Origin: Nonomuraea candida
GTDB taxonomy: Bacteria; Actinomycetota; Actinomycetes; Streptosporangiales; Streptosporangiaceae
Assembly (NCBI RefSeq): GCF_000725485.1
Contig: NZ_JOAG01000003.1
Span: 323,018 to 387,017, forward strand
Reading direction: 5' to 3'
Length of the DNA stretch: 64,000 bases
Part shown: positions 59,932-64,000 of the stretch, in pieces
Position numbering within the stretch: the stretch's first letter is position 1
How the letters are laid out: each line of letters begins with the position of its first letter
Notes under the pieces: generated by a model
The model's database searches: none
Told to the model about the DNA's origin: nothing
The model's input: only the letters and a program-made list of their open reading frames with translations
Position numbers and translations under genes: made by a program

Positions 59932-62757
59932 CTAGCTGCAGCCGCTGGTCGAGCCGCAGCCCTCGCAGACGTAGCAGCTGCCGGCCGGGCGCATCTTCGT
60001 GCCGCAGGTCATGCAGAGCGGCGCGTCGGCCGTGAAGCGCTGGTGGCTCTCCAGCGTCAGCTCCTTGACCGCCGGCTGCTCCGCCTCCTTCGGCTGGGCC
60101 GCCTCGATGGGCGCCGACTGGGCCAGCGCCTCCCGGTCGACCGTCTCCTGCAGGGCCGCCGGGTCCTCGCCGCGCTGCTGCGCCGCCCGCTCGGCCGCCG
60201 AGAAGATCCCCAGCGCCGCCCGCTCCTCGTAGGGCAGGTGGTCCAGGGCCAGGCGGCGGAAGATGTAGTCCATCACCGACGTGGCCATCCGGATGTCGGG
60301 GTCGTCGGTCATGCCGGCCGGCTCGAAGCGCATGTTGACGAACTTGCTCATGTACGTCTCCAGCGGCACGCCGTACTGGAGCCCGATGGAGATCGCCACC
60401 GAGAACGCGTCCATGACGCCCGCCAGCGTCGAGCCCTGCTTGGACATCTTGAGGAAGACCTCGCCGAGCCCGTCGTCGGGGTAGGACGAGGCGGTCATGT
60501 AGCCCTTGGCGCCGCCCACGGTGAAGCGGGTGGTGGTGCTCGGCCGCTGGTTGGGCATGCGCCGCCGGGTCGGCCGGTTGACCTCGATGACCTTGACCTC
60601 GGGCTCCGTGGCCTCGCTCTCCTTGGCCTCCTGCTTCTTGGAGCCGTCGCCGGCCGACAGCGGCTGGCCCACCTTGCAGTTGTCGCGGTAGACGGCCAGC
60701 GCCTTGAGGCCGAGCTTCCAGCCCTCCATGTAGACCTGCTCGATGTCGTCGATCGTGGCCGACTCGGGCAGGTTGACCGTCTTGGAGATGGCCCCGGACA
60801 GGAACGGCTGCGTGGCCGCCATCATGCGCACGTGGCCCATCGGCGCGATCGCGCGCTCGCCCATCGCGCAGTCGAACACCTCGTAGTGCTCCTGGCGCAG
60901 GCCGGGGGCGTCGACGACGTGGCCGTGCTCGGCGATGTACTCGACGATGGCCTCGATCTGCTCCTGCTGGTAGCCGAGCTGCTTGAGCGCGCGCGGGATC
61001 GTCTGGTTGACGATCTGCATGGAGCCGCCGCCGACGAGCTTCTTGAACTTGACCAGCGCCAGGTCCGGCTCGATGCCGGTCGTGTCGCAGTCCATCATGA
61101 GGCCGATCGTGCCCGTGGGGGCCAGGAGGCTGGCCTGGGCGTTGCGGTAGCCGTTCTTCTCGCCCAGCTTCAGGCACTCCGCCCACTGGCGCGACGCCTC
61201 GGCGTGGATCTTGGCGTCCATGGAGCCGATCGTGCGCAGGTCGTCGTTGGCCGCGGCGTGCTTGCGCATGACCCGCTTGTGCGGCTCGGCGTTGCGGGCA
61301 TAGCCGTCGTACGGGCCCACGACCCCGGCCAGCTCGGCGCTGCGCCGGTAGGACACACCGGTCATCAGGGACGTGATCGCCCCCGCGACCGCCCGGCCGC
61401 CGTCGGAGTCGTAGGCGTGGCCCGTGGCCATGAGCAGCGCGCCCAGGTTGGCGTAGCCGATGCCGAGCTGCCGGTAGGCGCGGGTCGTCTCGCCGATCTT
61501 CTCCGTCGGGAAGTCGGCGAAGGTGATCGAGATGTCCATCGCGGTGATGATCAGCTCGGTCAGCTTGACGAAGTCGGCGACGTTGAAGGTGTTGTCGTCC
61601 TTCAGGAACTTCAGCAGGTTGATGCTGGCCAGGTTGCAGGAGGAGTTGTCGAGGTGGACGTACTCGCTGCACGGGTTGCTGGCCGTGATCCGCCCCGTCT
61701 CCGGGGTGGTGTGCCAGTCGTTGATCGTGTCGTCGTACTGCACGCCGGGGTCGGCGCACTCCCACGCGGCCTTGGCCATCTTGCGGAACAGGTCCTTGGC
61801 GTCGACCTTCTCGATGACCTCGCCCGTCAGGCGGGCGCGCAGCCCGAACTCGCCGCCCTTCTCCACCGCGCGCATGAACTCGTCGGAGACGCGGACGGAG
61901 TTGTTGGCGTTCTGGTACTGGACGGAGACGATGTCCTTGCCGCCCAGGTCCATGTCGAACCCGGCGTCACGCAGCGCGCGGATCTTGTCCTCTTCGCGCG
62001 CCTTGGTCTCGATGAACTCCTCGATGTCGGGGTGGTCGACGTCGAGCACGACCATCTTGGCCGCCCGCCGGGTCGCCCCGCCCGACTTGATCGTCCCCGC
62101 GCTCGCGTCGGCGCCGCGCATGAAGGAGACCGGCCCGCTGGCCGTGCCGCCGCTGGACAGCAGCTCCTTCGACGAACGGATCCTGGACAGGTTGACCCCC
62201 GACCCGGAACCGCCCTTGAAGATCACGCCCTCTTCCTTGTACCACTCCAGGATCGACTCCATCTGGTCGTCCACGGAGAGGATGAAGCACGCGCTCACCT
62301 GCTGCGGCGACTTGGTGCCCACGTTGAACCACACCGGCGAGTTGAACGCGAACACCTGGTGCGCCAGCGCGTGCTTCAGCTCGTGGTCGAAGATCTCGGC
62401 GTCCTCGTCGCTGGCGAAATAGCCGTGCTCGATCCCCGTCTTGGTGTAGACGCCGACCACCCGGTCGATCAACTGCTTCAGGCTCCACTCACGCTGCGGG
62501 GTGCCCACGGCGCCGCGGAAGTATTTGGTGGTCACGATGTTGGCCGCGTTGACCGACCAGAACTCGGGGAACTCGACGCCCCGCTGCTCAAAGTTGACCG
62601 ACCCGTCGCGCCAGTTCGTCATGACGACGTCGCGGCGCTCCCACTGGATCTCGTCATACGGATGCACACCGGGCTTAGTGAAGATCCGCTTCATCTTCAG
62701 TCCCTTACGCGGACGCTTGCCCCCACGTGCCACTGAACCGCTGGCCGTCTCCGTCAT
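59932..62757 (-). CDS. nrdJ: class II vitamin B12-dependent ribonucleotide reductase
   Basis: A 941-residue enzyme that reduces ribonucleotides to deoxyribonucleotides with adenosylcobalamin, independent of oxygen. The catalytic loop is [20 protein letters not shown] (about 358-377), where N, C and E of NPCSE act on the ribose and the second Cys follows. [13 protein letters not shown] and the substrate-specificity region [14 protein letters not shown] are also visible. A long C-terminal extension ends in zinc-like CxxC pairs CMTCG and CYVCEGCG, typical of actinobacterial NrdJ. It starts at ATG 62757, overlapping the nrdR stop by four bases. Confidence 0.96.
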   Translation of the reverse strand: MTETASGSVARGGKRPRKGLKMKRIFTKPGVHPYDEIQWERRDVVMTNWRDGSVNFEQRGVEFPEFWSVNAANIVTTKYFRGAVGTPQREWSLKQLIDRVVGVYTKTGIEHGYFASDEDAEIFDHELKHALAHQVFAFNSPVWFNVGTKSPQQVSACFILSVDDQMESILEWYKEEGVIFKGGSGSGVNLSRIRSSKELLSSGGTASGPVSFMRGADASAGTIKSGGATRRAAKMVVLDVDHPDIEEFIETKAREEDKIRALRDAGFDMDLGGKDIVSVQYQNANNSVRVSDEFMRAVEKGGEFGLRARLTGEVIEKVDAKDLFRKMAKAAWECADPGVQYDDTINDWHTTPETGRITASNPCSEYVHLDNSSCNLASINLLKFLKDDNTFNVADFVKLTELIITAMDISITFADFPTEKIGETTRAYRQLGIGYANLGALLMATGHAYDSDGGRAVAGAITSLMTGVSYRRSAELAGVVGPYDGYARNAEPHKRVMRKHAAANDDLRTIGSMDAKIHAEASRQWAECLKLGEKNGYRNAQASLLAPTGTIGLMMDCDTTGIEPDLALVKFKKLVGGGSMQIVNQTIPRALKQLGYQQEQIEAIVEYIAEHGHVVDAPGLRQEHYEVFDCAMGERAIAPMGHVRMMAATQPFLSGAISKTVNLPESATIDDIEQVYMEGWKLGLKALAVYRDNCKVGQPLSAGDGSKKQEAKESEATEPEVKVIEVNRPTRRRMPNQRPSTTTRFTVGGAKGYMTASSYPDDGLGEVFLKMSKQGSTLAGVMDAFSVAISIGLQYGVPLETYMSKFVNMRFEPAGMTDDPDIRMATSVMDYIFRRLALDHLPYEERAALGIFSAAERAAQQRGEDPAALQETVDREALAQSAPIEAAQPKEAEQPAVKELTLESHQRFTADAPLCMTCGTKMRPAGSCYVCEGCGSTSGCS

Positions 62758-63209
62758 GACTCCCCCTTCTCCGCCTTCAACTGTTTGATCTCGGCCTCGA
62801 AGTCCGCCAGGCTCTCGAAACCGCGATATACCGATGCGAACCGCAGGTAGGCGACCTCGTCCAGCTCCCGCAGCGGGCCCAGGATGGCCAGCCCGACCTC
62901 GTTGGAGGGGATCTCGGCCGCGCCCTTCGCCCTGATGGCCTCCTCCACCCGCTGCCCGAGCTGCGCCAGCGAATCCTCGCTGACCGGCCGGCCCTGGCAC
63001 GCGCGCCGCACGCCCGCGACGACCTTGTCCCGTGAGAACGGTTCGGTCACCCCGCTGCGCTTGCTCACCATGAGCAGTACGGTCTCCTGCGTGGTGAACC
63101 TGCGCCCGCACTCGGGACAGGTGCGACGGCGCCGGATGGCCGCACCGTCGTCCGTGGAGCGACTGTCGATGACCCTGGTGTCAGGGTGGCGACAGAACGG
63201 ACAGTGCAC
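62754..63209 (-). CDS. nrdR: transcriptional repressor of ribonucleotide reductase genes
   Basis: A 151-residue repressor that senses dATP/ATP. The zinc finger holds C3, C6, C31 and C34 ([21 protein letters not shown] and [13 protein letters not shown]). The ATP-cone is at 49-139 ([28 protein letters not shown]). The C-terminus [16 protein letters not shown] is a short helix. It starts at GTG 63209 with GGAGG seven bases upstream and is first in the nrdR-nrdJ operon, which it autoregulates in streptomycetes. Confidence 0.95.
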   Translation of the reverse strand: MHCPFCRHPDTRVIDSRSTDDGAAIRRRRTCPECGRRFTTQETVLLMVSKRSGVTEPFSRDKVVAGVRRACQGRPVSEDSLAQLGQRVEEAIRAKGAAEIPSNEVGLAILGPLRELDEVAYLRFASVYRGFESLADFEAEIKQLKAEKGES

Positions 63210-63321
63210 GCTTTCGCCTCCAAGAACCTGTGGCCACCACACGCGCCCATACCGCCCTGACGGGACGCTCGCGCACACTCCATGGCAATCCATGGAGCGG
63301 TCACGGAAACACAAGGTGTGG

Positions 63322-63353
63322 TGAACTACATCGGTGTAACTACTAGATGTTGT
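63322..63353 (-). promoter_or_regulatory. tandem NrdR-box-like sites upstream of nrdR
   Basis: Two 16-bp sites on the minus strand: ACACCGATGTAGTTCA (63337-63322) and ACAACATCTAGTAGTT (63353-63338), centres 16 bp apart. Both fit the loose AC-rich/GT-rich dyad of NrdR boxes and lie about 110 bp before the nrdR start, where autoregulation is expected. Confidence 0.6.
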
Positions 63354-64000
63354 GGTCCAACCGTAGAAGCGAGCGACCATGAACGCAAGTTGAGACGTGC
63401 TCTCCTGCCGAAGTCGCTGATCAGCCTGCCCCTTCCCACCGGTCCCCGGCGTGTCGCCGCGAATCGCTGATCTTCTCGCAGGTAGAAGCGTCACATCGGT
63501 TGTGTACGAGCTCGCTCGTGAACAAACCTCACAAAGGTACCCGAGGACACAGCCACCCCTCCTCGCCCCTTCCATGACGCCCCCTGCGCCACCGGGCACG
63601 GCACCAGGAGCGTGACCGAATTCACCCGGCGAGCCGACACCGGACCAACCCGAGGAGGCCGTCCTTTTCCGGACGCCCCTGCCGCCTGGAGACCCTGGGG
63701 TCCGGATGAGGAGTCGCTCCAGTGAGGCGGGAGACGCCACACCGAAGCGCGGCTGGCCCCAGAGAGGTCGTCCCCGCCCCTCGGAGGAGACGCACCGTGA
63801 GACACCCAATCCCCGCGGGAACGTTCCGATCCGGTGGAGGAAGGCCGCACAGAAACGCCCGGCCCAAGGGCGGGCAACCCGGCCCCTGGAGGAGGGGGCC
63901 CCGGGTCACGTCCACGGACGTGGTGTATGAATCGGTCTTCGAGTGATCCTGTTTCTGCAGGTTAAGCGGTAAGTGTCTGCGGGAGTGGGTTCGGGGTCGG
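63354..64000. other. right-hand end, no gene seen
   Basis: Open frames are short, Arg/Gly/Pro-rich and without good ribosome-binding sites. In many actinomycetes lexA lies divergently beyond nrdR, so it may begin just outside the window. A segment at 63490-63540 is less GC-rich (GTGAACAAACCTCACAAAGG) and could be promoter DNA. Confidence 0.4.

Noticed and set aside
63210..63480. Cobalamin riboswitch before nrdR
   Set aside because: No B12-box-like conserved core was found in this short AT-poor region; NrdR control fits better.
63491..63946. Short open frames at the right-hand end
   Set aside because: No ribosome-binding site, low-complexity products, both strands open because of GC content.

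Overview
The window is very GC-rich DNA with G/C-ending codons, GTG starts, a histone-like lysine/alanine-rich primary sigma factor, F420-type and PPOX flavoproteins, a DUF7455 protein, a SapA-like secreted protein and a class II nrdR-nrdJ operon. This points to a morphologically complex actinomycete, most likely in the Streptosporangiaceae (Nonomuraea or a relative). The genus is an inference from gene content only. The stretch looks like ordinary chromosome: no insertion sequence, phage, integrase, tRNA, rRNA or CRISPR array was seen.

Layout. 1-5.3 kb: the N-terminal part of a GNAT/acyl-CoA-synthetase protein acetyltransferase, a PfkB sugar kinase, a RecQ helicase with a C-terminal phosphoribosyltransferase-like domain, and a lipobox/transmembrane protein. 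5.3-14.6 kb: a TauD-type dioxygenase with a perfect 20-bp operator palindrome, topoisomerase IV subunits parC (+) and parE (-), and between them a VOC protein, a thioredoxin-like protein, a small hypothetical protein and a beta-carbonic anhydrase. 14.3-21.3 kb: DUF7455 protein, YaaA, primary sigma factor, a PAS/GAF/PP2C regulator split by an in-frame amber codon, and an HhH-GPD protein. 21.4-27.6 kb: a large unknown protein, the pxpABC 5-oxoprolinase operon, a PhzF enzyme and the SthA transhydrogenase. 27.6-31.1 kb: an OmpA-like/lipoprotein pair and a DoxX/MFS pair, the DoxX gene apparently frameshifted.

32.0-41.3 kb: a membrane-anchored double CbxX/CfqX AAA+ ATPase, a complete peptide ABC importer (two permeases, a fused double ATPase, a lipoprotein binding protein) and an AlkZ-like winged-helix protein. 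41.4-52.1 kb: many short metabolic and regulatory genes (zinc ribbon, MFS, SapA-like, AhpD-like, two tiny related basic proteins, PPOX flavoproteins, PrsW protease, amidohydrolase, SnoaL-like, VOC plus AraC regulator, XRE-cupin regulator, Asp/Glu racemase). 52.3-64 kb: a secreted multimodular GH18 chitinase, a secreted glycerophosphodiesterase, a two-component system, two small unknown proteins, nrdJ and nrdR with candidate NrdR boxes.

The most unusual signals: (i) short tandem arrays of 16-48 bp that start inside the last codons of a gene and run past its stop codon, at eight or more unrelated genes; (ii) a C-to-T amber (CAG to TAG) in the PAS-GAF-PP2C regulator; (iii) a one-base frameshift in the DoxX gene; (iv) two tandem paralogous microproteins at 44.4-44.7 kb; (v) a 71-nt identical block shared by the two AAA+ domains; (vi) the RecQ-phosphoribosyltransferase fusion.
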